63,113 nt of DNA from an uncultured Clostridia bacterium (GTDB lineage Bacteria > Bacillota > Clostridia > Christensenellales > DTU072): assembly GCA_944350065.1 (NCBI GenBank), contig CALVOD010000001.1, positions 1 through 63,113 of the forward strand, read 5' to 3'. The first letter of the stretch is position 1, and the number at the start of each line of letters is the position of its first letter. The notes beneath the pieces are model-generated. The model saw only the letters and a list, made by a program, of their open reading frames with translations. It was not told the DNA's origin and did no database searches. Made by a program: the position numbers and the translations under genes. Shown piece by piece: positions 51,925 to 61,326 of the stretch.

Positions 51925-53243
51925 TGGCGAAACCTCTCGTCGCGGTGGTAGGCAGACCTAACGTCGGCAAATCCACCTTTTTCAACAAAATGGCAGGAAG
52001 GCGCGTCAGCATAGTGGACGATATGCCGGGCGTTACCCGCGATCGGATATATACCGACGTGGAGTGGTGCGGCTATTCGTTCACGCTCGTCGATACCGGG
52101 GGTATCGAGCTTAAGAGCGAAGACGCAATGTGGTCTCATATCCGTCGTCAGGCAGAGCTTGCGATAGACATAGCGGACGTAATACTCTTTTTCGTGGACG
52201 GCAAGAGCGGGCTTACGTCCGGGGACTACGACGTGGCGGATTTTCTGCGCAGAACCCGTAAGCCCGTCGTGCTTGCGGTAAACAAAGTGGACGGCAGCGA
52301 CAATTCCGCCATATACGACTTTTACGCGCTCGATTTAGGCGAGCCCGTTCCGATATCGGCGGAGCAAAGTCTCGGGCTCGGCGATCTTCTCGACGAGGTC
52401 GTCAAGCATTTCGACGGGAAAACCGCAGCAGACGAGGAAGCCGAAAGCATAAAAATAGCCGTGGTCGGCAAGCCAAATTCCGGCAAATCCTCTCTCGTTA
52501 ACCGTATACTCGGTTTCGAAAGAGTGATAGTCAGTAACGTCGCGGGCACCACTCGCGACGCGATAGACACGCCTTTCGAGTACGAAGGCAGGCGTTACGT
52601 TATCATCGACACCGCCGGTATCCGTAAAAAGAGCAAAGTGGGCGAGGACGTGGAATACTACAGCGTGGTGCGCAGCATCAACGCGATACGCCGCGCCGAC
52701 GTGGTGCTCGAGGTGGTGGATGCCGAGGAAACGCTTTCGGAGCAGGACGTCAAAATCGCGGGGCTGATTCACGAAGCGGGCAAGCCGAGCATTATCGTCA
52801 TCAACAAGTGGGATCTCGTGGAGAAGGACTCCAACACGGTCAACCGCTTCAACGACAAGCTCAAAACGGAGCTCAAGTTTATGGACTATTTCCGTTCCGT
52901 ATTCGTTTCCGCGCTGACTGGTCAGCGCGTGAACACCTTACTCGGACATATAGACTCCGTATACGAGAACGCGTCCAGAAGAATATCGACCGGGCTCCTG
53001 AACGACGTTATCGGGGACGCCGTTTCCGTCAACGAGCCGCCCACGCACAACGGCAAAAAACTGAAGATTTTCTATGCGACGCAGGTCTCGGCGAATCCGC
53101 CGGCGTTCGTTATATTCTGTAACGATCCCAAACTGATGCACTTTTCTTACAGACGGTATCTGGAGAACAGACTCCGTAAGGCGTTCGACTTCAGCGGAAC
53201 TCCTATCAAATTAATTACACGCGCCCGCGATGACGTGAAATGA
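51924..53243 (+). CDS. der: ribosome biogenesis GTPase Der (EngA)
   Basis: 439 residues with two tandem Era-like GTPases and a C-terminal KH-like domain. First: GRPNVGKSTFFNKM, DTGGIE, NKVDG. Second: VVGKPNSGKSSLVNRIL, DTAGIRKKSK, NKWDLV. Required for 50S assembly. ATG overlaps the parC stop (TAATG), so coupled. Confidence 0.97.
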   Translation: MAKPLVAVVGRPNVGKSTFFNKMAGRRVSIVDDMPGVTRDRIYTDVEWCGYSFTLVDTGGIELKSEDAMWSHIRRQAELAIDIADVILFFVDGKSGLTSGDYDVADFLRRTRKPVVLAVNKVDGSDNSAIYDFYALDLGEPVPISAEQSLGLGDLLDEVVKHFDGKTAADEEAESIKIAVVGKPNSGKSSLVNRILGFERVIVSNVAGTTRDAIDTPFEYEGRRYVIIDTAGIRKKSKVGEDVEYYSVVRSINAIRRADVVLEVVDAEETLSEQDVKIAGLIHEAGKPSIIVINKWDLVEKDSNTVNRFNDKLKTELKFMDYFRSVFVSALTGQRVNTLLGHIDSVYENASRRISTGLLNDVIGDAVSVNEPPTHNGKKLKIFYATQVSANPPAFVIFCNDPKLMHFSYRRYLENRLRKAFDFSGTPIKLITRARDDVK

Positions 53244-53253
53244 GGTTATAAAT

Positions 53254-54507
53254 ATGAATTACAACGAACTTACCAACGAACGTAAACAAGAACTCCTTAA
53301 AGAAGAACTCGCGCGTTACGAGAAATTCAAAGCGATGAATCTCAAGCTGGATATGAGCCGCGGCAAGCCCTGTAAAGAGCAACTCGATCTTTCCATGGGA
53401 ATGTTCGACTTACTGAATTCGTCGTCTTCGCTTCAGGGCAAGCAGGATTACCGCAATTACGGTATCAACGACGGCATACCCGAAATAAAAGCGATATTCA
53501 CCGAATTGCTCGGCGTGACCGAGGACGAAATAATCGTATCCGGCAACGCGAGTCTGATACTTATGTACGACACGATACAACGTGCGATGCAGTTCGGCGT
53601 GCTCGGCGGGGAGCCGTGGAACAAACAGGGCAAGATCAAATGGCTTTGCCCCGTACCCGGATACGACAGGCATTTTGCGGTGACGGAGCTTTTCGGCATG
53701 GAGATGATCAACGTGCCGATGAACGACGACGGACCCGACATGGATATGGTGGAGGAACTCGTCAAAGATCCTTCCGTCAAGGGTATATGGTGCGTTCCCA
53801 AGTATTCCAATCCGATGGGTATAATTTACTCCGACGAGGTGGTGAAGCGTTTTGCCGCGCTCAAGCCTGCGGCGAAGGATTTCCGCATCATGTGGGATAA
53901 CGCGTATATGGTGCATGCGCTTTACGGTCAGGACAAGATGCTCGACATTTTTGCCGAAGCGAAAAAATGCGATAACGAAGATATAGTTTATATGTTCGGG
54001 TCCACTTCGAAAATAACTTTTGCGGGCGCGGGTATCGCGTTTATCGCGGGAAGCAAGCGCAATATGGACGCACTGCGCAAGCTCATCAACATACAGTCGA
54101 TAGGACCGGACAAGGTATCGCAGTACGCGCACGCGCTGTTCTTCAAGAATGCGGCGGGCATATACGCCCAGATGGAGAAACACGCCGAAATTCTGCGTCC
54201 CAAATTCGACGCGGTGCTCGAAATACTCGAAGAAGAACTGGGCGATACCGGCATTGCGAAGTGGAATAAACCGCGCGGCGGGTATTTCATTTCCTGTTTC
54301 CTCAAGAAAGGAACGGCGAAGCGTACGGTACAGCTTGCCAAAGAAGCGGGCGTGGTATTTACCGGAGCGGGCGCCACTTATCCTTACAAGAACGATCCCG
54401 ACGACAGCAACCTGCGTATCGCGCCCACGCTTCCGCCGATAGACGAGCTGCGCACGGCGATGAAGATATTCTGCTGTTCGGCAAAGATCGCCGCTCTCGA
54501 AAAATAA
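53254..54507 (+). CDS. class I aminotransferase, MocR-type (aspartate aminotransferase-like)
   Basis: 417 residues, PLP enzyme of the Aminotran_MocR group without a GntR domain. The N-terminal LDMSRGKPCKEQLDLS is typical of this group. PLP-binding Lys lies in FGSTSKITFAGAG, and Asn/Asp in WCVPKYSNPMG and MWDNAYMVH. Probably transaminates aspartate or another amino acid; the exact pair is not readable. RBS GAGGTT; der ends 10 bases upstream. Confidence 0.85.
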   Translation: MNYNELTNERKQELLKEELARYEKFKAMNLKLDMSRGKPCKEQLDLSMGMFDLLNSSSSLQGKQDYRNYGINDGIPEIKAIFTELLGVTEDEIIVSGNASLILMYDTIQRAMQFGVLGGEPWNKQGKIKWLCPVPGYDRHFAVTELFGMEMINVPMNDDGPDMDMVEELVKDPSVKGIWCVPKYSNPMGIIYSDEVVKRFAALKPAAKDFRIMWDNAYMVHALYGQDKMLDIFAEAKKCDNEDIVYMFGSTSKITFAGAGIAFIAGSKRNMDALRKLINIQSIGPDKVSQYAHALFFKNAAGIYAQMEKHAEILRPKFDAVLEILEEELGDTGIAKWNKPRGGYFISCFLKKGTAKRTVQLAKEAGVVFTGAGATYPYKNDPDDSNLRIAPTLPPIDELRTAMKIFCCSAKIAALEK

Positions 54508-54571
54508 TCCGCGCAAACGCTTTAAGGCGATTCCCGCGAGAAGGGGATACGCTTTAAAAAGTCAATCTCCG

Positions 54572-54577
54572 TATAAT
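54572..54577 (+). promoter_or_regulatory. TATAAT between the aminotransferase and spoIVA
   Basis: A perfect TATAAT, but no -35 at 16-18 bases. It could drive a short transcript ending at the hairpin at 54612-54632, or add vegetative expression of spoIVA. Confidence 0.3.
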
Positions 54578-54611
54578 CCTAATAAATAGGCGCGCGTATG
54601 CGCGTGAGAGG

Positions 54612-54632
54612 AGCCCCGCTTTAGGCGGGGCT
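54612..54632 (+). terminator. hairpin before spoIVA
   Basis: AGCCCCGC, loop TTTAG, GCGGGGCT; only TCGATTTA follows, so a weak or partial terminator. Confidence 0.55.
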
Positions 54633-54656
54633 TCGATTTATCGGAAGGCTGACTGC

Positions 54657-54683
54657 ATAACGCGCACAATTCCGGCATAGAAT
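54657..54683 (+). promoter_or_regulatory. sigma-E-like promoter of spoIVA
   Basis: ATA (54657-54659), 16 bases, then CATAGAAT (54676-54683), against the B. subtilis sigma-E consensus ATA-N16-18-CATACANT. It lies 26 bases before the spoIVA ATG (54709), where mother-cell-specific control of spoIVA is expected. Confidence 0.7.
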
Positions 54684-54708
54684 TTAACAAAAAATATGGA
54701 GGACGAAT

Positions 54709-56184
54709 ATGTCGGAATACAATATATATAAAGATATAGCCTCGCGCACAGGCGGGGATATCTATATCGGCGTGGTCGGACCCGTCAGGACGGGGAAGTC
54801 CACGTTTATCAAGCGTTTTATGGAAACGCTTGTGCTCGACAATATCGCGGACGACGCCAAGCGCGAGCGTGCGCGCGATGAACTGCCTCAGTCTGCCGAC
54901 GGCAGGACGGTGATGACTACGGAGCCCAAGTTCGTACCCAACGAAGCCGTGAGGGTATCGGCTGACGACGCCGAAGCCAATATCCGTCTCATAGACTGCG
55001 TGGGATATCTCGTGGACGGCGCGATAGGGCACGAAGAAGGCGACAAACCGAGAATGGTCAACACACCATGGAGCGCCAAGCAGATACCGTTCAAGGAAGC
55101 GGCGGAGCTCGGCACGGATAAAGTCATCAGGGAGCATTCGACTATAGGCGTGGTGGTTACCACGGACGGCAGTATCACGGACATAGCGCGTACCAAATAC
55201 GTAGACGCCGAGGAGCGCGTGATCAAGGAGCTCAACGCTATAGGTAAACCCTTCGTCGTGGTCCTCAATACGGTGACGCCCGATTCCGCGGACACTTTGA
55301 AGCTCGCGGACAGTATCGCGGAGAGATACGACGTCAGAGTAGTGGCTATGAATGTAGCCGAGGCTACCGCAGACGACTTTGCGGCGCTCCTTAACGACGT
55401 GCTTATGGAGTTCCCCGTCAAGAGGATATCGGTCGATCTTCCCAAGTGGATGCGCGCGCTCGGCAGAGAGCATCCTGCCATAGCCTGGCTTACCGCGCGC
55501 CTTATGAGCGCCGACAACGACGCGAGAAGGATGAAGGACTTCAAGGATATGAGCGCGTTATTTGCGGATTCCGAATATACCGAAGACGAGCCCGACACTA
55601 TAGCGGATCCCGCAACCGGCATAATCACTCTTAAATTCCGCGCCAAGGAAGGACTTTTCTATAAAGTGGTTTCGGAGATGTGTAACGCGGACGTGGACGA
55701 CGATTACAAGCTGATGAGCTATCTTCTCAAAGCGGGCAAGGCGTATAAGGAGTACGAGAAACTGCGCGTGGCGATGGAGGAAATGCAGGAGACCGGATAC
55801 GGTATCGTAATGCCGTCAATGGAAGAAATGACTTTGCGCGAGCCCGAACTTATGAAACGCGGCTCGCAGTTCGGAGTCAAGCTGAAGGCTTCCGCGCCGT
55901 CCATACATTTGATGCGCGTAGACGTGGAGACCGAGGTGAATCCCATTATCGGAAGCGAGCAGCAGAGCGAAGATCTCGTCAACTATCTTATGGGCGAATT
56001 CGAGAACAACAAGCAGGGAATATGGGAAACGAATATGTTCGGCAAGTCCTTAAGCAGTCTCGTGAAAGAGGATCTGAACGGCAAAATTTCCAATATGCCC
56101 CCGGACGCGCAACGTAAGCTGAGACGTACCGTCACCCGCATAGTCAACGAAGGCAAGGGCGGCGTGCTGTGTATATTGCTGTGA
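54709..56184 (+). CDS. spoIVA: stage IV sporulation protein A (SpoIVA)
   Basis: 491 residues, same as Bacillus SpoIVA (492). An ATPase that polymerises around the forespore to form the base of the coat. N-terminal GVVGPVRTGKSTFIKRF with Walker A Lys30 at the exact Bacillus position; LIDCVGYLVDGAIGHEE; GVVVTTDGSI; and the conserved C-terminus GGVLCILL. RBS GGAGG. SpoVM anchors it to the membrane, and a spoVM candidate lies at 12342. It is the clearest proof that this lineage has endospore genes. Confidence 0.97.
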   Translation: MSEYNIYKDIASRTGGDIYIGVVGPVRTGKSTFIKRFMETLVLDNIADDAKRERARDELPQSADGRTVMTTEPKFVPNEAVRVSADDAEANIRLIDCVGYLVDGAIGHEEGDKPRMVNTPWSAKQIPFKEAAELGTDKVIREHSTIGVVVTTDGSITDIARTKYVDAEERVIKELNAIGKPFVVVLNTVTPDSADTLKLADSIAERYDVRVVAMNVAEATADDFAALLNDVLMEFPVKRISVDLPKWMRALGREHPAIAWLTARLMSADNDARRMKDFKDMSALFADSEYTEDEPDTIADPATGIITLKFRAKEGLFYKVVSEMCNADVDDDYKLMSYLLKAGKAYKEYEKLRVAMEEMQETGYGIVMPSMEEMTLREPELMKRGSQFGVKLKASAPSIHLMRVDVETEVNPIIGSEQQSEDLVNYLMGEFENNKQGIWETNMFGKSLSSLVKEDLNGKISNMPPDAQRKLRRTVTRIVNEGKGGVLCILL

Positions 56185-56208
56185 CCGAATACAGCGGCAC
56201 TTGTAACG

Positions 56209-56244
56209 AAAAAGCGTTCCGTAAATTTTGCGGAACGCTTTTTT
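56209..56244. terminator. bidirectional terminator between spoIVA and guaB
   Basis: AAAAAGCGTTCCG (56209-56221) pairs with CGGAACGCTTTTTT (56231-56244); A and T runs on both sides end transcription of both convergent genes. The stem AAGCGTTCC also appears in the rpmB terminator. Confidence 0.88.
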
Positions 56245-56275
56245 ATATCAAGTGATCGACGACGAAAATTCAAAT

Positions 56276-57730
56276 TCAGTTTTTCGGCGAATAGTTGGGG
56301 GATTCCTTCGTTATCGAAATATCGTGCGGGTGGCTTTCGATGAGCGACGCGCTCGTTATCTTGATGAATTCGGAAGTGGTGCGGAGTTCCTCGATATTCG
56401 CTTTTCCGCAGTATCCCATTCCCGAGCGGATACCGCCCACCATCTGGTATATGACGTCGGAGAGAACGCCTTTGTAGGGGACTCTGCCTTCCACGCCTTC
56501 GGGAACGAGTTTTTTCGCGTCCTCCTGGAAATAACGGTCTTTGCTTCCCGCTTCCATGGCTGCGAGCGAGCCCATTCCGCGATAAACTTTGAAGCTCCTG
56601 CCCTGATAAATTTCGAGCGCTCCGGGAGATTCCTTCGTGCCGGCGAGCAGGCTGCCCATCATTATCGCGCTCGCGCCCGCGGCGATACCTTTGATAATGT
56701 CGCCGGAATACTTAATTCCGCCGTCTCCGATAACGCGTTTGCCGTATTTGTCAGCCATTTCCGCGCAGTCCATTATCGCGGTGATCTGCGGCACGCCGAT
56801 ACCGGCAACTATTCTCGTTGTGCAGATGGAGCCGGGTCCGATACCCACTTTCACGACGTCGGCGCCCGCTTCGATGAGCGCTCTCGTAGCCGCTGCGGTC
56901 GCCACGTTTCCCGCTATAAGCTGGAGATCGGGGAATTTTTGCTTTATCTTCTTGACTGCGTCGAGCACGCCCTGATTGTGACCGTGCGCGGTGTCCACCG
57001 CAACTATGTCTACCTTCGTGTCCACGAGCGCCTGCACTCTGTCAAGGAAATTCGCGCCCACGCCGACTGCCGCGCCCACCAAAAGTCTGCCGTTTTTGTC
57101 TTTTGCGGCGTTGGGGTATTGAATGGATTTCTCTATGTCTTTAATGGTGATGAGACCTTTGAGATTGCCGTCTTTGTCGACGAGAGGGAGCTTTTCGATA
57201 CGGTGCTTGCCGAGTATCGCCTGCGCTTCCTCGAGCGTGGTGCCCACCGGCGCGGTCACGAGATGGTCTTTCGTCATCACGTTGCCTATGGGTTGCTCGA
57301 AATTGGTTTCGAAACGGAGATCGCGGTTGGTGATGATGCCTACGAGTTTACCGTTTACGCATATCGGCACGCCGCTTATGCGGTACTTGCTCATCAGCTC
57401 GTTGGCGTCGGAAATAAGATGCTCCGGCGAAAGGAAGAAAGGATCGGTTATGACGCCGTGCTCGCTTCTTTTAACGCGATCCACCTGCGCCGCCTGTTCG
57501 TCGATGGTGAGGTTTTTGTGTATTATGCCCAGTCCGCCTTCGCGCGCCATCGCTATGGCGAGTCCGTATTCGGTCACGGTGTCCATCGCTGCGGACATCA
57601 GCGGTATGTTCAACGTCAGCTTATCGGTAAGTTTGGTCGATAAGTCCACGTCTTTGGGTAGTACCTCGGAATGTTGAGGAACCAACAAAACGTCATCGAA
57701 GGTAAGTCCTTCCGCAACAATTTTCGCCAT
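56276..57730 (-). CDS. guaB: inosine-5'-monophosphate dehydrogenase
   Basis: Rate-limiting step of GMP synthesis: IMP to XMP with NAD+. 484 residues from ATG 57730 after AGGAG. TIM barrel start LTFDDVLLVPQHSEV, two CBS domains in the middle, and the catalytic Cys loop GIGPGSICTTRIVAG with GDGGIKYSGDI. A longer in-frame start to 57901 has no RBS and lies over the promoter, so it is rejected. Confidence 0.97.
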   Translation of the reverse strand: MAKIVAEGLTFDDVLLVPQHSEVLPKDVDLSTKLTDKLTLNIPLMSAAMDTVTEYGLAIAMAREGGLGIIHKNLTIDEQAAQVDRVKRSEHGVITDPFFLSPEHLISDANELMSKYRISGVPICVNGKLVGIITNRDLRFETNFEQPIGNVMTKDHLVTAPVGTTLEEAQAILGKHRIEKLPLVDKDGNLKGLITIKDIEKSIQYPNAAKDKNGRLLVGAAVGVGANFLDRVQALVDTKVDIVAVDTAHGHNQGVLDAVKKIKQKFPDLQLIAGNVATAAATRALIEAGADVVKVGIGPGSICTTRIVAGIGVPQITAIMDCAEMADKYGKRVIGDGGIKYSGDIIKGIAAGASAIMMGSLLAGTKESPGALEIYQGRSFKVYRGMGSLAAMEAGSKDRYFQEDAKKLVPEGVEGRVPYKGVLSDVIYQMVGGIRSGMGYCGKANIEELRTTSEFIKITSASLIESHPHDISITKESPNYSPKN

Positions 57731-57766
57731 ACTGTTCTCCTGTATAAATAAAAATAAATTTAATCT

Positions 57767-57795
57767 ATTATATAACGCGGGTGTCTGCTTGTCAA
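57767..57795 (-). promoter_or_regulatory. guaB promoter, perfect TTGACA-N17-TATAAT
   Basis: On the minus strand TTGACA (57790-57795) and TATAAT (57767-57772), 17 bases apart: fully consensus and probably strong. Confidence 0.9.
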
Positions 57796-57883
57796 CGCAT
57801 TGACCGCAAAAGTCGAGCGACTTCGAGACGGGAGCACGTCTTCCGTTTCCGGCCGGCGAAAGAGGGGAGAAAGAGAAAAAATG

Positions 57884-57912
57884 TTGCATTGCGGCGCGCA
57901 ATATGATATACT
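57884..57912 (+). promoter_or_regulatory. GH3 gene promoter, TTGCAT-N17-TATACT
   Basis: TTGCAT (57884-57889), 17 bases, TATACT (57907-57912). The leader contains GCGCGTATGCGC-type repeats just before the RBS. Confidence 0.6.
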
Positions 57913-57973
57913 GCTATAAATATAAGTACGCGCGTATGCGCTTCGCATTAAAGCGCGCATGCGCAGGAGGAAT

Positions 57974-60430
57974 ATGCTGAAAGATATTGCCGCACTCGTT
58001 GCGGAGCTTACTTTGGAAGAAAAAGCGGCGCTTTGCTCGGGTATCAGCAGTTGGGAAACTACGCCTATTAAAAGAAAAGATATACCCTCGGTATTTATGG
58101 CGGACGGACCGCACGGGGTGAGGCGCGAACAGAAACAGACTTCGTTCGGCAACGTATTCATGCCCGCGATGCCCGCGACCTGTTTTCCGCCGGCGGTGAC
58201 GCTTGCGTCGTCGTGGGACACCGAGCTCGTGAAAGAAGTGGGCGTTGCGCTCGGAGAGGAAGCTCTCGATCACGACGTGCAGATTTTGTTGGGGCCCGGC
58301 GTAAATATTAAAAGAAGCCCGCTTTGCGGAAGGAATTTCGAATATTTTTCGGAGGACCCGTATCTTGCGGGAGAGCTTGCCGTAGCGTACATAGAAGGGG
58401 TGCAATCCACGGGCGTGGGCACTTCTCTGAAGCATTTTGCGGTTAACTCGCAGGAATTCAGGCGTATGACTTCGTCGAGCGAGCTGGACGAAAGGGCGAT
58501 GCGCGAAATATATTTACCCGCATTCGAGGCGGCGGTCAAACGCGCCCGTCCGTACACGGTGATGTGCTCGTACAACCGCGTGAACGGCACGCACGCAGCA
58601 GAGAACAAATATCTTCTCGACGACATTCTCCGTAAGGAATGGGGTTTCGACGGGATAGTGGTGTCCGACTGGGGCGCGGTAGCCGACCGCGTGGAAGGCA
58701 TACGCGCCGGCATGAATCTTCAGATGCCTACGGCGGACGGTATCACCGACAAGTGGATAGTGGAAGCGGTCAAGAAGGGCGAACTCGACGAAAAACGTCT
58801 TGACGAAATAGTTTCGGAAATACTGACCGTAGTATTCAAATGCGCCGAGAACGCGAAGGCGAAAGAAGGATACAAAGCGGATTTTGCGGCGCACAGGAAA
58901 CTGGCGCGCACAGCGGCGGCGCACGGCGCCGTGCTTTTGAAGAACGCGGACGGCATACTTCCGCTCGATAAGAACGCGGATATAGCCGTCGTGGGCGCGC
59001 TTGCGAAGAATTTGCGCACGCAGGGTAGCGGCAGCAGCCGTTTAAATCCCATCAAGGAGACCTCGTTTACCGATTATCTCGACGAAATCGGCAAAAAATA
59101 CGTATATGCCGACGGTTACGATTGCCTGACCGACGACACCGACGACGAGATGATCTGCGCTGCGGGCGAAGCGGCGAAAGGAAAGGACGCGGTGCTTCTT
59201 TTCATAGGGCTCACGGACGCTTTCGAGTCAGAAGCCTTCGACAGGAAACACCTTTCCGTTCCCGAGTCTCATCTCAAGGTTTTGGAGGAAGTAGCGCGTT
59301 ACAATTCCAACGTGATAGTGGTGCTCACCGGCGGTTCGCCGAGCACAATGCCTTATCTCGACAAAGTCAAAGCCGTTCTCAACGTGTACCTTACGGGCGA
59401 AGCGGGCGGCGAAGCCACTTACGACGTGCTGTTCGGCGACGTCAATCCTTCGGGTAAACTTGCAGAGACCTTCCCGCTCGCGCTTAAAGACAATCCCATG
59501 CACGAGTTTTACGAGAAGGAAAACGCCGAGTACCGCGAGAGCATATTCGTCGGATACCGCTATTACGATTCCGCCCGTAAGGAAGTTTTATTCCCGTTCG
59601 GCTACGGACTGTCGTATACGCAATTCGAATATTCCGACCTTAAACTGAGCGCCGACAAGATAGACGAAAACGACGTGCTGAAGGTTTCCTTCAGAATAAC
59701 CAACGTCGGCAAGGTTAAAGGCGCGGAAGTGGCGCAACTTTATGTTAAGGATACCGAAAGTACGCTTTTCGTTGCCGATAAAGCGCTTAAAGGCTTCGTT
59801 AAAGTGGAGCTCGAACCGGGCGAAAGCGCCGTTAAGGAACTCACGCTTTCGCGTAGAAGTTTCGCCTATTACAACGTGCTCGCGAAGGACTGGCGCGTGG
59901 AAGCGGGCGAATTCGAAATACTCGTGGGAGCTTCCTCGAGAGACATAAGGCTCGAGGGAAAGGTAAGCGTTACCGCTAAGGCGTGCGATATTCCTAACTA
60001 CCGCGCAAGCGCTCCCGCTTATTACGATATAGCTTCTTTGACGAGGTATCCGGAAGCCGATTACGAAGCGTTGCTAGGTAGGAAAGCGGAGAAATACGTT
60101 CAGCCCAAGCGCGGCGAATATACCATGCTTACCTGTATGGGACAGCTCAATCACGGCGTGATAGCGCGGCTCGTCAAGTACCTCGGACATAAGTATTCCG
60201 TGTCGTTGCTCCCCAAAGACACTCCGTATTCGCAGATCAAGATGGTTCGCGCGGGCGCTTTGGATATGCCGATACGCAACACTTACGCGATGAGTAGCGG
60301 AGCCGTCGATTATCTTATGACCTGCGGCTTGCTCGACCTCGTCAACGGCAGATTTTTCCGCGGGCTGTTCCGCCTTATAAAAGGATATTTCAAGAAGAAC
60401 GTCCATAAAAAGGATATATACGGAGGCTGA
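57974..60430 (+). CDS. GH3 family beta-glucosidase
   Basis: 818 residues without signal peptide, so intracellular. (alpha/beta)8 barrel with ADGPHGVRREQK, GPGVNIKRSPLCGRNFEYFSEDP, SLKHFAVNSQE and nucleophile Asp in GIVVSDWGAV (about residue 232); alpha/beta sandwich with NPSGKLAETFP; then an FN3-like C-terminal domain. About 140 residues more follow, ending in a basic, helical tail (LFRLIKGYFKKNVHKK) that is unusual for GH3. ATG 57974 with AGGAGGAAT is chosen. Likely frees terminal beta-glucose from imported oligosaccharides. Confidence 0.92.
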   Translation: MLKDIAALVAELTLEEKAALCSGISSWETTPIKRKDIPSVFMADGPHGVRREQKQTSFGNVFMPAMPATCFPPAVTLASSWDTELVKEVGVALGEEALDHDVQILLGPGVNIKRSPLCGRNFEYFSEDPYLAGELAVAYIEGVQSTGVGTSLKHFAVNSQEFRRMTSSSELDERAMREIYLPAFEAAVKRARPYTVMCSYNRVNGTHAAENKYLLDDILRKEWGFDGIVVSDWGAVADRVEGIRAGMNLQMPTADGITDKWIVEAVKKGELDEKRLDEIVSEILTVVFKCAENAKAKEGYKADFAAHRKLARTAAAHGAVLLKNADGILPLDKNADIAVVGALAKNLRTQGSGSSRLNPIKETSFTDYLDEIGKKYVYADGYDCLTDDTDDEMICAAGEAAKGKDAVLLFIGLTDAFESEAFDRKHLSVPESHLKVLEEVARYNSNVIVVLTGGSPSTMPYLDKVKAVLNVYLTGEAGGEATYDVLFGDVNPSGKLAETFPLALKDNPMHEFYEKENAEYRESIFVGYRYYDSARKEVLFPFGYGLSYTQFEYSDLKLSADKIDENDVLKVSFRITNVGKVKGAEVAQLYVKDTESTLFVADKALKGFVKVELEPGESAVKELTLSRRSFAYYNVLAKDWRVEAGEFEILVGASSRDIRLEGKVSVTAKACDIPNYRASAPAYYDIASLTRYPEADYEALLGRKAEKYVQPKRGEYTMLTCMGQLNHGVIARLVKYLGHKYSVSLLPKDTPYSQIKMVRAGALDMPIRNTYAMSSGAVDYLMTCGLLDLVNGRFFRGLFRLIKGYFKKNVHKKDIYGG

Positions 60431-60431
60431 A

Positions 60432-61004
60432 ATGCAAGAACTTGTCGCGGCGACGAATAATCCTCACAAGCTCACCGAATTCAGAAGCATACTCGGTGAT
60501 AAATTCGTTATCCGTTCTTTGAAAGACGAGGGCGTAGCCGTCGAAATAGATGAGGACGCCGACACATTTTACGGCAACGCTTATAAGAAAGCGAAGACGG
60601 TTTCGGAGCTTACGGGCAAGCCCGCGCTCGCTGACGATTCGGGACTTATGGTAGACGCGCTGGGCGGCGCTCCCGGGGTGTATTCCGCAAGATACGGCGG
60701 CGAGGACGGCAATTCCGAACTCAACCGCGCCAAACTTCTCAAAGAAATGTCTTCCGCCGAGAACAGAAAGGCGAGGTTTATTTCCTGCATCGTGCTGTAC
60801 TATCCCGACGGAAAGTCGGTATCCGCCGAAGGCATTACCGAAGGCAGTATCCTTACCGAGGAGAGGGGCGAGAACGGCTTCGGCTACGACAGTCTTTTCT
60901 ATTCCGACGATCTCGGTATGAGCTTCGGAGAAGCGGAACCCGACAGGAAGAACGAAGTCAGCCACCGCGGCAGAGCGCTCGGCGCGTTGCTCGCAAAGCT
61001 GTGA
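60432..61004 (+). CDS. rdgB: XTP/dITP pyrophosphatase
   Basis: 190 residues, HAM1 family. LVAATNNPHKLTEFRSIL at the N-terminus, ALADDSGLMVDALGGAPGVYSARYGG in the centre and FGYDSLFYSDD near the end are the classic motifs. Removes dITP/XTP from the nucleotide pool. Starts one base after the GH3 gene with CGGAGG, so it shares its transcript. A strong terminator follows. Confidence 0.96.
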   Translation: MQELVAATNNPHKLTEFRSILGDKFVIRSLKDEGVAVEIDEDADTFYGNAYKKAKTVSELTGKPALADDSGLMVDALGGAPGVYSARYGGEDGNSELNRAKLLKEMSSAENRKARFISCIVLYYPDGKSVSAEGITEGSILTEERGENGFGYDSLFYSDDLGMSFGEAEPDRKNEVSHRGRALGALLAKL

Positions 61005-61068
61005 AGCACGATACCTTGAAAATCGGCTCGCTTAACGAATAAATTAAATAAGTATAACATTTTAACCG

Positions 61069-61097
61069 TGCCCGCGTTCGTATACGCGGGCATTTTT
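61069..61097 (+). terminator. intrinsic terminator after rdgB
   Basis: TGCCCGCGT, loop TCGTAT, ACGCGGGCA, then five Ts. Confidence 0.9.
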
Positions 61098-61235
61098 ACG
61101 TATACGGGGCGGAAGCGTTATTATATCGTCTTATATCGGAACGTACCGATACGGGAACTCTCGTAACGGAAACCGTTTATATCATAGCTTTCAACGTATT
61201 CTCATATCCGCATACGCGCATACGGGAATTCCTTA

Positions 61236-61264
61236 TTGCATTTTGTTTTGTCATAGTTTATAAT
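61236..61264 (+). promoter_or_regulatory. promoter TTGCAT-N17-TATAAT
   Basis: TTGCAT (61236-61241), 17 bases, TATAAT (61259-61264), upstream of the 507-residue protein. Confidence 0.75.
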
Positions 61265-61326
61265 GAATCCGTTACCGAAACCGAAGTAACTTTATTATGT
61301 AGCTACGGACGCACGGGGGAAAATCA

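Larger units (their letters stand above)
61005..61326 (+). other. intergenic region before the 507-residue protein
   Basis: 322 bases. It holds the rdgB terminator (61069-61097), then about 130 bases of TATC/CATACG-rich sequence with no gene or RNA seen, and a promoter (61236-61264). Confidence 0.6.

Noticed and set aside
53410..54516. 368-codon minus-strand frame across the aminotransferase
   Set aside because: Shadow of a clear PLP enzyme; no RBS or family signal.
54572..54632. Independent small RNA gene upstream of spoIVA
   Set aside because: TATAAT and a hairpin frame about 50 bases, but -35 and T run are poor.
56228..57643. 471-codon frame antisense to guaB
   Set aside because: Biased codon use of guaB keeps this strand open; the protein is rich in His/Arg and has no motif.
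57731..57901. N-terminal extension of guaB
   Set aside because: It would translate the consensus promoter and lacks a ribosome binding site.
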